Assembly: GCA_003555185.1 (NCBI GenBank)
Contig: PWFZ01000263.1
Location: 1-6,018, forward strand
DNA: 6,018 nucleotides
Source: Balneolaceae bacterium
GTDB lineage: Bacteria > Bacteroidota > Rhodothermia > Balneolales > Balneolaceae
Reading direction: 5' to 3'
Part shown: piece after piece, positions 1 through 6,018 of the stretch
How the letters are laid out: each line of letters starts with the position of its first letter
Numbering within the stretch: position 1 is the stretch's first letter
Program-made: the position numbers and the translations under genes
The notes under the pieces: generated by a model
Database searches by the model: none
Seen by the model: only the letters and a program-made list of their open reading frames with translations
Told to the model about the DNA's origin: nothing

Positions 1-1263
1 TTACCTATTTTGTTCTACTCTACCTTTTGGTTTAAAGGTAAGGTGCGTGTCGCATTTTTAGATGTAAGGGATCAGATTGCACGCCTGAATTCATTTGTGC
101 AGGAGCACATCAATGGAATGACAATTGTCCAGCTTTTTAACAGAGAGGAGAAAGAGAAGAAGCGTTTCGAGTCTATAAATTCGGATCACAGAAATGCCCA
201 CGTCGATACGATATTTTACTTTTCTATTTTTTGGCCGGTTGTTGAGGTCTTAGCGAGTGTGGCAATGGCGTTGGTTGTTTGGTATGGTGGAGCAAGAGCG
301 CTGCAGGATCAGATTACATTTGGTGTGTTGTTGGCGTTTATTCAGTATGTCAGACAATTTTTTGCTCCCATTCGTGGATTATCTGAAAAGTATAACACGC
401 TACAATCGGCACTTGCTTCATCAGAACGAATATTTGATGTACTGGATACTGAGAATCAAGTTATTGAGGCAACCAATCCCAAAGTTATAGATAAAGTTCA
501 GGGGAATATTGAGTTTAATAATGTTGATTTCAGTTATAATGAAGATGAAGAGCTGATTTTAAATGATGTGTCATTTGAGGTTAAATCCGGCGAGTTATTA
601 GCCATAGTGGGCGCAACCGGAGCCGGGAAATCTACTATTATTAACTTACTGTTTCGCTATTATGACATTCAGAAGGGAAGCATCTCTCTTGATGGAGTGA
701 ACATAAAAGAATTTTCTCTGAATGAACTTCGCTCGCATTTTGGACTGGTCATGCAGGACAATGCACTCTTCTCAGGATCTGTATCTGAGAATATTACACT
801 CGGTAATAAAAACATTTCCAGAGAAGCCGTGATTAAAGCTGCAAAAGAAGTGGAGGCACATAGCTTTATTAAAAAGCTTCCGGGTGGTTACGATTTTGTA
901 CTGAGGGAACGAGGAGCGTCGCTCTCGATGGGACAACGGCAGCTTATTTGTTTTGTAAGGGCAATGGTTTATGACCCGAAAATCTTGATTCTTGATGAGG
1001 CTACATCAAATGTAGATTCAGAAACTGAGGAACTCGTTGCAAAGGCTTGCGTACGAATGATGAAAGGGCGAACTTCCATAGTGATTGCACACAGACTTTC
1101 GACCATCAAAGGTGCAGACAGGATTTTGGTTATGCACAAAGGTGAAATTCGTGAATCGGGTTCACATAAAGAACTTGTTAAAAAGAAAGACGGAATTTAC
1201 AGGAAATTGTACGAGTTGCAGTATAAAGATCAAAAAGTAAGTGCTTCAAAAAGAACTGTTTAA
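1..1263 (+). CDS. ABC exporter half-transporter, C-terminal part (5'-truncated by window edge)
   Basis: The reading frame is already open at base 1, so the gene begins upstream; 420 codons are visible. By comparison with MsbA-type exporters (about 580-600 residues) some 180 N-terminal residues are missing. What remains starts near the end of TM4, followed by TM5 (about codons 69-97), TM6 (about 106-126) and a complete nucleotide-binding domain. Visible motifs are Walker A GATGAGKST (codons 204-212), the Q-loop glutamine at 252, signature LSMGQRQL (308-315), Walker B ILILDE with the catalytic glutamate at 333, D-loop SNVD, and the H-loop histidine at 364 (IAHRLSTI). The ATPase should therefore be competent. 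It would work as a dimer in the inner membrane, exporting a lipid, drug or peptide; the substrate cannot be read from sequence. The LSxGQRQL signature resembles the MdlB/TM288-like branch, so a heterodimer with an upstream partner is possible. Certain as an ABC exporter, unsure on subfamily. Confidence 0.95.
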   Translation, partial: LPILFYSTFWFKGKVRVAFLDVRDQIARLNSFVQEHINGMTIVQLFNREEKEKKRFESINSDHRNAHVDTIFYFSIFWPVVEVLASVAMALVVWYGGARALQDQITFGVLLAFIQYVRQFFAPIRGLSEKYNTLQSALASSERIFDVLDTENQVIEATNPKVIDKVQGNIEFNNVDFSYNEDEELILNDVSFEVKSGELLAIVGATGAGKSTIINLLFRYYDIQKGSISLDGVNIKEFSLNELRSHFGLVMQDNALFSGSVSENITLGNKNISREAVIKAAKEVEAHSFIKKLPGGYDFVLRERGASLSMGQRQLICFVRAMVYDPKILILDEATSNVDSETEELVAKACVRMMKGRTSIVIAHRLSTIKGADRILVMHKGEIRESGSHKELVKKKDGIYRKLYELQYKDQKVSASKRTV

Positions 1264-1291
1264 ACATTAAAATTAAGAAAGGGATAACGAT

Positions 1292-1543
1292 ATGGCTAAA
1301 AACAATGCTGCAGGAAAAGAACTGAAAGAAAATCTTGAAAAAGAGAAGGAGAAAATCGAAAACTTATATGGAGATGTAATCTCCCGCTTAGACACCGAAA
1401 AAGACCGGATTCAACAAGAACTTCGTCATGAATTTAGAAATGCCCGACGGTATGTTCGTGCAAATCCTGAAACAGGCGTTGGAGCAGCATTTGCCGGCGG
1501 ACTTATTGTTGGTATCGTACTGACTAAACTTTTTAACCGATAA
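1292..1543 (+). CDS. Small YqjD/ElaB-like (DUF883-type) membrane-anchored protein
   Basis: This is an 83-residue protein. Residues about 8-52 are a highly charged Lys/Glu/Arg-rich helix, probably coiled coil. A linker with VRANPETGVG follows, then one glycine-rich transmembrane helix (about 64-80, AAFAGGLIVGIVLTKLF) ending in a short basic tail, NR. This architecture (charged helix, 'V..NP' turn, C-terminal TM anchor) matches the YqjD/ElaB/YgaM family, whose E. coli members tether to the inner membrane and bind ribosomes in stationary phase. YtxH-like stress proteins look similar and are the main alternative. Start choice: AAAGGG at 1278-1283 lies 8 bases before the ATG, one of the better ribosome binding sites in the window. 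The gene begins 28 bases after the ABC gene and ends 8 bases before prfB, so it is probably co-transcribed with both. Ribosome binding is a family-based inference, not visible here. Confidence 0.75.
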   Translation: MAKNNAAGKELKENLEKEKEKIENLYGDVISRLDTEKDRIQQELRHEFRNARRYVRANPETGVGAAFAGGLIVGIVLTKLFNR

Positions 1544-1551
1544 ATTCTACT

Positions 1552-2674
1552 ATGAGTTTTAACCTCGATAAATTAGATGAACTCTTTGAGCGGCTAGATT
1601 CGCTTAAAGAGTATCTTTGACTACGATAAACGAAAAATACGCGTAATAGAACTTCAGGAACGTACACAGGACCCCGAGTTCTGGAACGATCCTGAGAAAG
1701 CTCAGCAGATCATGCGGCAGCTCGATCATCAAAAAAGTTTGGTGGAGCGCTGGGATGAACTGGATGAATTACGTAACAGTATAAATGTTTACAAACAATT
1801 TCTTGACGAAGGTGAAGACGTAATGGACGAGCTTCAGCAGGAAATGGCTGTGTTCATCGAAAAATTAGATGATCTTGAGCTGCAGAATATGCTTAGTGGC
1901 GAAGATGATTATCGCGATGCAATTGTGACATTCAAACCCGGAGCTGGTGGAACAGAAAGCCAGGACTGGGGAGTAATGCTGTTTAGGATGATTACCCGCT
2001 GGGCTGATAAAAAAGGATATAAAACTTCCGTTGTGGAATATCAGGACGGAGATGTTGCGGGTATAAAAAGTGCCACGATCGAAATTAGCGGGAATAACGC
2101 TTATGGTTTTCTAAAGTCTGAAAGCGGTACTCATCGCTTGGTAAGAATTTCTCCATTCGACAGCAATGCCCGAAGACACACTTCTTTTTGTTCGATATTT
2201 GTGTCACCTATTATTGATGATACCATCGAAATTAACTTGAATGATAGTGATATTGAACTTCAGCGTTTTCATGCAAGTGGAGCCGGTGGACAGAATGTGA
2301 ACAAGGTTGAGACAGCTGTACGATTGATATGGACGGGTACATTATCAGACGGAACGGAAGAACGAGTGGTTTCGGAATGCCAGCAGGAGAGATCACAGCT
2401 ACAGAATCGTGAAAAAGCACTGGTTCTGCTGAAATCGAAAGTTTACGAATTGGAAAAAAAGATCAAGGAGCGGGAGAAAGATCTATTGGAGGATTCTAAG
2501 GGCAGTAACGAGTGGGGATCACAAATACGGTCGTACGTATTTCATCCCTATAACATGGTGAAAGACCATCGGACAGATCATGAAACCGGAGACGTTCAAT
2601 CCGTAATGGATGGAGATTTAGACGGATTTATGAAGTCTTATTTGATGAGTAGAATAGCTGCAAAATCCATATGA
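1552..2674 (+). CDS. prfB: Peptide chain release factor 2 (RF2), expressed through a +1 programmed frameshift
   Basis: The gene encodes RF2, which recognises UGA and UAA stop codons in the ribosomal A site and triggers peptide release. The zero frame starts at ATG 1552 and reads 22 codons to an in-frame TGA at 1618-1620. Skipping base 1618 joins it to the long frame (GAC at 1619), giving 373 residues against 365 for E. coli RF2. Anticodon-like SPF is at residues 200-202 (RISPFDSNARR), which marks RF2 rather than RF1 (PxT). The catalytic GGQ is at 245-247 in SGAGGQNVNKVE. Residue 241, equivalent to E. coli 246, is Ala, the usual residue in RF2 outside E. coli K-12, which has Thr. No clear Shine-Dalgarno precedes 1552. 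A start at ATG 1712 would lose 53 N-terminal residues of domain 1 and is wrong. The stop overlaps the coaE start (ATGA, 2671-2674), suggesting translational coupling. Coordinates are a join of 1552-1617 and 1619-2674. Confidence 0.97.
1605..1621 (+). promoter_or_regulatory. prfB +1 programmed ribosomal frameshift site
   Basis: The slippery heptamer CTTTGAC (1615-1621) is identical to the classical bacterial prfB site, including the downstream context CTACGA. The P-site codon CTT slips +1 onto TTT when RF2 is scarce and UGA decoding is slow. TAAAGAG (1605-1611) lies exactly three bases before CTT, where the stimulatory internal Shine-Dalgarno sits in E. coli. It matches TAAGGAG at 6 of 7 positions, so the stimulator is present but weaker than the E. 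coli AGGGGG. The known role is negative autoregulation: ample RF2 ends translation at codon 23, while low RF2 allows the shift and full-length synthesis. Confidence 0.95.
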
Positions 2675-3285
2675 TCACTGTAGGCGTAACCGGCGGAATC
2701 GGTTCGGGCAAAACCACGGTTTGTAAAATTTGGGAAGAACTTGGCGCAACGGTCATCTACGCCGATGACCTTGCTAAAGAGTTGATGCAAACCGATGAAC
2801 AGCTTAAACAAAGCCTGACCGAGGCATTTGGGGAGAATACCTATTTAGAAGATCGGTCTCTCAATAAACCACATTTGATAAAAGAGGCGTTTGAAAAACA
2901 CCGGGTTGAAGAACTCAACGAAATTGTACATCCGGTTTTAAGAGATAGAATTAAAGAGCAGATACATCTCCGGGAAAAGGAGGGAACTGACGTTTTTGTG
3001 GTGGAAGCAGCTGTACTGTTAAATAATGGTCGCCCTGATTATGTGGAGACCGTTGTGTTGGTGACAAGCGACAGGGAGAAACGGGTGGAAAGGGTTATTG
3101 AACGAGATCAGTCAACAGAAAAAGAAATTATTGCCAGGTTAGAAAAACAACCTGATTTTGATAATGCGACCCATCTTGTTGATCATATTATTGAAAATAA
3201 TGGCTCTTTGAAGGAGCTGGAAGATGCTGCCAAAAAACTTTATAAAGGACTAACTAAAAAAAGAGATTCATCATCGAAAGTATAG
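2671..3285 (+). CDS. coaE: Dephospho-CoA kinase
   Basis: CoaE performs the last step of coenzyme A synthesis, phosphorylating the 3'-hydroxyl of dephospho-CoA with ATP in the cytoplasm. The 204-residue protein has the usual size. The P-loop TGGIGSGKTT is at residues 7-16, the conserved acidic patch ADDLA at 31-35 (the DADxxA region), and the family's HP (HPVLRDRI) at 87-88. The lid-like segment VERVIERDQSTEKEIIARLEKQ spans residues 139-160, and DHIIENNGS (171-179) matches the typical C-terminal strand. Two places differ from the E. coli protein: Tyr30 stands where the first Asp of DAD is found, and AAVLL (113-117) replaces the VPLL segment. Both look like lineage variation, not damage. The start codon overlaps the prfB stop by four bases, so translation is probably coupled; no independent ribosome binding site is needed. 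The last ten residues are a polar Lys/Ser tail. Confidence 0.95.
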   Translation: MITVGVTGGIGSGKTTVCKIWEELGATVIYADDLAKELMQTDEQLKQSLTEAFGENTYLEDRSLNKPHLIKEAFEKHRVEELNEIVHPVLRDRIKEQIHLREKEGTDVFVVEAAVLLNNGRPDYVETVVLVTSDREKRVERVIERDQSTEKEIIARLEKQPDFDNATHLVDHIIENNGSLKELEDAAKKLYKGLTKKRDSSSKV

Positions 3286-3332
3286 TTGATCTTTCTTACA
3301 TTTCGATATAACAATAAAGAGATAAAAAATAG

Positions 3333-4355
3333 ATGTCTACCAAAACAAACAAACTTGTTACGCTTGATGAGTATATCATTCAGGCGCAGAACCGATTTCC
3401 AGGAGCTACTGGTGAACTTTCGCAACTACTAAGAGATATTGGGCTTGCTGCAAAAATAATTTCAAGAGAAGTAAATAAGGCTGGAATTACCAATCTCCTT
3501 GGTGTTGACGGCAGTACCAATTTTCATGGGGAGTCCGTAAAAAAATTAGATCTTTTTGCAGATCAACAGCTGATTTCTGCCCTTGATAGGTCATTAATTA
3601 CCTGCATGGTGATTTCAGAAGAGAATGATGGAATAGTCAGGCTAAATAGTCAGGGTGGAAAATATATCGTTTATCTGGATCCACTGGATGGATCCTCGAA
3701 TATTGATGTGAATGTATCTATTGGGAGTATATTTTCGATATATGTGAGGGAAGCACGGTTTGACCCGAAACTTGAGGAATCAGATGCGCTTCAGCCGGGG
3801 ATACGGCAGGTAGCCGCAGGATATGTTCTGTATGGTTCAAGTACTATTATGTGCTACACAACCGGAATAGGAGTTTCTGCTTTTACGCTCGACCCAAGTA
3901 TTGGTGAGTTTATTTTATCAGAGGATAAATTTAAAATTCCAGATCATGGAAGAATTTACAGTATAAATGAAGGCAGCTACAACTCATGGGATTTAGGCCT
4001 TAAAAATTATATAAAGTACTGCCAGGAAGAAGATGACGAAACCGGAAGGCCATATTCGGCAAGATATATCGGGTCGATGGTAGCTGATATTCATCGAACC
4101 TTGGTTAAAGGGGGGATCTTTATTTATCCGTCAAGCCGCCGATATCCAAACGGAAAACTTCGATTAATGTATGAGTGTAATCCACTGAGTTTTATAATAG
4201 AACAGGCGGGTGGAATCGCTACTGATGGCTCAACCAGAATTATGGAGATACAGCCCAAGGCTATTCACGAACGAACTCCCATTTATGTTGGCTCCAAACA
4301 GAATGTAGAGAAAGCGATGGAATATCTGGAAAAGTATGATGAGGTGTCAGCTTAG
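3333..4355 (+). CDS. fbp: Fructose-1,6-bisphosphatase, class I
   Basis: The enzyme hydrolyses fructose-1,6-bisphosphate to fructose-6-phosphate and phosphate, the committed step of gluconeogenesis, using divalent metal ions in the cytoplasm. Length is 340 residues against about 332 in E. coli. Metal-binding residues are recognisable: Glu96-Glu97 (VISEEND), Asp116 and Asp119 in YLDPLDGSSNIDVNVS (114-129), and Glu281 in the family signature GKLRLMYECNPLSF (274-287). The sugar-phosphate region includes INEGSYNSWD and ARYIGSMVADIHRTLVKGG. AMP-inhibition elements also appear conserved, ATGEL (25-29) and Lys110-Tyr111, so allosteric control by AMP is likely. The ATG at 3333 is preceded by AAAGAG (3316-3321), a weak ribosome binding site. 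It lies 47 bases after coaE, so it may have its own promoter, although none is convincing. A strong hairpin follows the stop. Confidence 0.97.
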   Translation: MSTKTNKLVTLDEYIIQAQNRFPGATGELSQLLRDIGLAAKIISREVNKAGITNLLGVDGSTNFHGESVKKLDLFADQQLISALDRSLITCMVISEENDGIVRLNSQGGKYIVYLDPLDGSSNIDVNVSIGSIFSIYVREARFDPKLEESDALQPGIRQVAAGYVLYGSSTIMCYTTGIGVSAFTLDPSIGEFILSEDKFKIPDHGRIYSINEGSYNSWDLGLKNYIKYCQEEDDETGRPYSARYIGSMVADIHRTLVKGGIFIYPSSRRYPNGKLRLMYECNPLSFIIEQAGGIATDGSTRIMEIQPKAIHERTPIYVGSKQNVEKAMEYLEKYDEVSA

Positions 4356-4388
4356 ATTTGATGTGAAAACATAAGTGTACTACAGGCG

Positions 4389-4428
4389 AGACCCGTGATG
4401 TTTTCAAAAACATCACGGGTCTTTCTAC
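4389..4428 (+). terminator. Intrinsic terminator after fbp
   Basis: A perfect 14-bp stem pairs 4389-4402 (AGACCCGTGATGTT) with 4409-4422 (AACATCACGGGTCT), closing a six-base loop that can shorten through extra A-T pairs. The 3' side runs into CTTTCT, a modest T-rich tail. On the opposite strand the base run after the hairpin is not T-rich, so it should work mainly for fbp transcripts, though a stem this strong may also slow polymerases coming from the convergent lipoprotein gene, which ends 24 bases away. Confidence 0.85.
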
Positions 4429-4445
4429 CTTAAGCTTGTCTTCTT

Positions 4446-4916
4446 TTACTCTTCGATTCTAATGGAAGCTCCTTCAGTGATGTCATGTCTTAGGGTATAC
4501 CCGGCATTAACTTCCACAACATATTTTGCCGGTTCTTCTGATGGGATACTATCTTGTGAGTAAGGAGTTGTGGTTTGATGAATCCGTACAATTTCAAAAT
4601 CTTCATTTACAAAAAGAATATCCAGAGAAAGGGGGGTATTAGCCATCCAGAAATTACGCTCTCGATTTTCATTAAAAATAAATAACATTCCTGCATTGTC
4701 TGGTAAATCAGTTACATCCATCAATCCTTCTGCACGAGAATCATCATCATCGGCAACCGCAACATCAATTGTAGATATCTCATTTCCTCTTACGTCGATA
4801 AATGTAACTTCGGATGTATATTCAAGAGTTCTTTGCTCAGTAGTGGCTCTCTCAGGCGTTTCAGTGTCATTACATGATATTAGCAAAAACGAAAATAGAA
4901 GGATTATATATTTCAT
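4446..4916 (-). CDS. DUF192-family lipoprotein
   Basis: A 156-residue protein read on the minus strand. The first 14 residues form a signal peptide (Lys2, then hydrophobic IILLFSFLLIS) ending in a lipobox LISC, with Cys15 as the predicted lipidated residue and an Asn at +2. A 20-residue polar linker follows, then the DUF192 fold from about residue 33. Recognisable family motifs are EGLMDVTDL (63-71), GMLFIF (76-81), FWMANTPLSLDILFVNE (89-105) and a C-terminal VVEVNAGYTLRHDITEG (133-149). The function of DUF192 proteins is not established. Start choice: the frame is open to an ATG at 5021, but that would place 35 residues before the signal peptide and bury the lipobox, so ATG at 4916 is preferred. 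No Shine-Dalgarno is seen. The gene converges on fbp and diverges from rimP. Location in the envelope, probably the periplasmic face of a membrane, is inferred from the lipobox. Confidence 0.9.
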   Translation of the reverse strand: MKYIILLFSFLLISCNDTETPERATTEQRTLEYTSEVTFIDVRGNEISTIDVAVADDDDSRAEGLMDVTDLPDNAGMLFIFNENRERNFWMANTPLSLDILFVNEDFEIVRIHQTTTPYSQDSIPSEEPAKYVVEVNAGYTLRHDITEGASIRIEE

Positions 4917-5037
4917 GGAGTGATTGAATTGATGAATTCTAGTTAAACTGAATGTTATTTTAAAATAATAAGAATTTGATAAACTGTAAGTAATTAAACA
5001 TAAAATGATAATTAACCTCATTTAAATACAGAGGATT

Positions 5038-5061
5038 ATTACACCGGTTAACAGTTGTAAT
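5038..5061. repeat. 24-bp imperfect palindrome, candidate operator
   Basis: The dyad centres between 5049 and 5050. Outer arms ATTACA (5038-5043) and TGTAAT (5056-5061) are perfectly complementary, as is the core GTTAAC (5047-5052); overall 10 of 12 base pairs match, with mismatches only at 5044/5055 and 5046/5053. It lies in the divergent region between the lipoprotein gene and rimP and overlaps the candidate -35 box of rimP. This spacing and symmetry fit a dimeric repressor or activator site. As an RNA hairpin it would have almost no loop, so a DNA-binding role is more likely. The regulator is unknown. Confidence 0.45.
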
Positions 5062-5083
5062 TTTAATGTTATTCGCCTATTTT
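5055..5083 (+). promoter_or_regulatory. Candidate promoter of the rimP-nusA operon
   Basis: TTGTAA (5055-5060) and TATTTT (5078-5083) are separated by 17 bases, the ideal housekeeping sigma spacing. The downstream element read as TATTTTATG also partly resembles the Bacteroidota -7 element TAnnTTTG. Transcription would start near 5090, giving a leader of about 57 bases before the rimP ATG. Supported by spacing and position only; AT-rich DNA yields such matches by chance. Confidence 0.45.
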
Positions 5084-5092
5084 ATGAAACTG

Positions 5093-5125
5093 AAGTGAGC
5101 GCCGGGGAGGTTCTCACTTTTTTTT
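5093..5125 (+). terminator. Terminator-like leader hairpin before rimP (possible attenuator)
   Basis: AAGTGAG (5093-5099) pairs perfectly with CTCACTT (5113-5119). Inside, after one C/U mismatch, G-C-C (5101-5103) pairs with G-G-U (5109-5111) around a GGGGA loop. The stem runs directly into eight consecutive T residues (5118-5125). This has the full form of an intrinsic terminator, yet it stands 21 bases before the rimP start codon and in the sense direction. It could be the end of a very short leader transcript, that is, an attenuator for rimP-nusA. It is too far from the minus-strand gene's 3' end, and on the wrong strand, to serve that gene. Confidence 0.7.
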
Positions 5126-5146
5126 GTACTTGTATTCAGGTAAATC

Positions 5147-5605
5147 ATGAAAAAAGAACCCATACAACATATTAAAGAATTAGCCGAACCCATTGTTCAG
5201 CAACAAGATATGTTTCTTGTCGATGTAGAAATCAAGCAGGAAAATATGTCTGTAGTTTGGATACTTGTTGATTCGGAAACCGAAGATGTTAAAGTAGATC
5301 GCTGCAGTAAGATTAGCAGGGAGCTCTCATTCTTAGTTGAAGAGAATGAAATTTTTAACACTCCATACAGGTTAAATGTATCATCACCGGGTTTAAGCAG
5401 GCCACTTAGTGATATTCGTCAGTATACAAAAAATAAAGGGCGAAAAGCTCTTGTTAAGTATAAGTCAAACGAAGGATTCGAAAAAGTGGAGGGTACTTTA
5501 TCACTCATTTCCCCTGAGCGAATCGTTGTAGAAGTAACGAAGGGAAATGATACAGAAATCCCATTTGAAGATATAGTTGAGACAAAAATTGTCCCAAAAA
5601 TATAG
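5147..5605 (+). CDS. rimP: Ribosome maturation factor RimP
   Basis: RimP assists assembly of the 30S ribosomal subunit by binding free 30S particles in the cytoplasm. The 152-residue length is typical (about 150). An N-terminal alpha/beta domain (1-73; FLVDVEI at 23-29, VVWILVDS at 36-43) is followed by the most conserved family stretch, YRLNVSSPGLSRPL (74-87). The C-terminal SH3-like beta domain contains KALVKYK and EGTLSLISPERIVVEV (115-130). The ATG at 5147 is preceded by CAGG (5137-5140), only a weak ribosome binding site. nusA follows after 34 bases, the widespread rimP-nusA arrangement, and infB often comes next. Expression is probably influenced by the leader hairpin and T tract just upstream. 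Confidence 0.96.
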   Translation: MKKEPIQHIKELAEPIVQQQDMFLVDVEIKQENMSVVWILVDSETEDVKVDRCSKISRELSFLVEENEIFNTPYRLNVSSPGLSRPLSDIRQYTKNKGRKALVKYKSNEGFEKVEGTLSLISPERIVVEVTKGNDTEIPFEDIVETKIVPKI

Positions 5606-5639
5606 CCGGTAAACGCAGAACTTTAAAAGAGCATTACTG

Positions 5640-6018
5640 ATGTCAAACGATGTTTCAAAACTAATTATTCAGTCATTTGCAGAAATTGCAAAGGACAAAG
5701 GTATTGACAGAGATCTTCTGTTGTCCATTTTAGAAGATGTTTTTCGTACAATGATCAGGAAAAAGTATGATTCAGATGAATCATTTGAAGTAATATTGAA
5801 CGCAGACCGTGGAGAGATTCAAATTCTTCATATCCGTGAAGTAGTTCCTGCTGATGAACTTACAGATCCTGTAAAAGAAATCTCACTGGAAGATGCTGTT
5901 AGTCATGATCCGGATCTGGAATTGTATGATGAATATGCTCAGGAAATTTCAATCGCTGATTTTGGGCGAAGAGCGGTTTCAATGGCACGCCAGCAGTTGG
6001 CGCAACGAATTCGTGAAA
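5640..6018 (+). CDS. nusA: Transcription termination/antitermination factor NusA, N-terminal part (cut by window edge)
   Basis: NusA binds RNA polymerase near the RNA exit channel, promotes hairpin-dependent pausing and intrinsic termination, and takes part in rRNA antitermination. The frame from ATG 5640 is open to the end of the window: 126 complete codons plus one base. It begins MSNDVSKLIIQSFAEIAKDK and contains the typical N-terminal-domain sequences GIDRDLLLSILEDVFRTMIR (residues 21-40), KKYDSDESFEVIL (41-53) and a C-terminal helix FGRRAVSMARQQLAQRIRE, all of which match the polymerase-binding domain. The S1 and KH domains would lie beyond the edge. AAAAGAG (5625-5631), eight bases before the start, is a plausible ribosome binding site. 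It is co-oriented with rimP at 34 bases and surely in the same operon. Confidence 0.95.
   Translation, partial: MSNDVSKLIIQSFAEIAKDKGIDRDLLLSILEDVFRTMIRKKYDSDESFEVILNADRGEIQILHIREVVPADELTDPVKEISLEDAVSHDPDLELYDEYAQEISIADFGRRAVSMARQQLAQRIRE

Noticed and set aside
3286..3312. Possible fbp promoter: TTGATC (3286-3291) with TATAAC (3307-3312), or TACATTTC (3297-3304) as a -7 element
   Set aside because: The first pair has a 15-base spacer, shorter than normal, and the second has no upstream -33 partner. The gap after coaE is only 47 bases, so read-through is equally likely.
3676..3700. Two GGATCC sequences close together inside fbp
   Set aside because: They come from the conserved LDPLDGSS coding sequence; no structural role is needed to explain them.
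4738..4758. Run of four Asp codons in the DUF192 protein, seen as a possible repeat insertion
   Set aside because: It aligns with the normal acidic stretch before the GLM motif in this family; there is no length change.
4955..4968. 14-bp perfect palindrome TTATTTTAAAATAA
   Set aside because: Made only of A and T in an A/T-rich stretch, so chance symmetry is likely; it has no clear relation to a promoter.
4995..5002. Possible minus-strand -7 element TATGTTTA for the lipoprotein gene
   Set aside because: No TTG-like element lies at the right distance upstream; many similar AT-rich matches are present.
4917..5021. N-terminal extension of the minus-strand lipoprotein frame to an ATG at 5021
   Set aside because: It would put 35 residues before a clean signal peptide and lipobox at 4916; the DNA is AT-rich intergenic in character.
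1..6018. Mobile element, CRISPR array, toxin-antitoxin pair, phage gene or tRNA/rRNA gene
   Set aside because: Neither strand shows transposase, integrase, repeat-spacer or cloverleaf patterns; almost all sequence is explained by housekeeping genes.

Overview
The window is a compact, AT-leaning stretch of bacterial housekeeping DNA. Short intergenic gaps, weak or absent Shine-Dalgarno sequences, a short lipoprotein signal peptide and the NusA and RF2 sequences suggest the Bacteroidota/FCB group, possibly a Balneolota-like marine lineage. That placement is recognition by eye, not a computed phylogeny.

Layout. (1) From 1 to about 4430, all genes are on the + strand: the 3' part of an ABC exporter half-transporter (msbA/mdlB type), a small membrane-anchored YqjD/ElaB-like protein, prfB (release factor 2, with an intact +1 programmed frameshift site), coaE (dephospho-CoA kinase, overlapping prfB by ATGA), and fbp (class I fructose-1,6-bisphosphatase), closed by a strong hairpin terminator. 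(2) A DUF192-family lipoprotein gene lies on the - strand, convergent with fbp. (3) A 230-base divergent intergenic region holds a 24-bp imperfect palindrome, a candidate promoter and a hairpin with an 8-T tract. (4) The rimP-nusA operon (30S maturation factor, then transcription elongation/termination factor) runs off the right edge, with nusA partial.

Translation and transcription machinery dominates: RF2, RimP, NusA and possibly the ribosome-associated YqjD-like protein. CoaE and Fbp belong to central metabolism. Two loci look self-regulating. RF2 is needed to read the in-frame UGA in its own mRNA. A terminator-like hairpin sits directly before an operon encoding NusA, a factor that acts on such hairpins. 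I found no mobile element, CRISPR array, tRNA/rRNA gene or defence cassette, and nothing that amounts to a clearly new system. The best leads are the regulatory DNA before rimP and the prfB recoding site.
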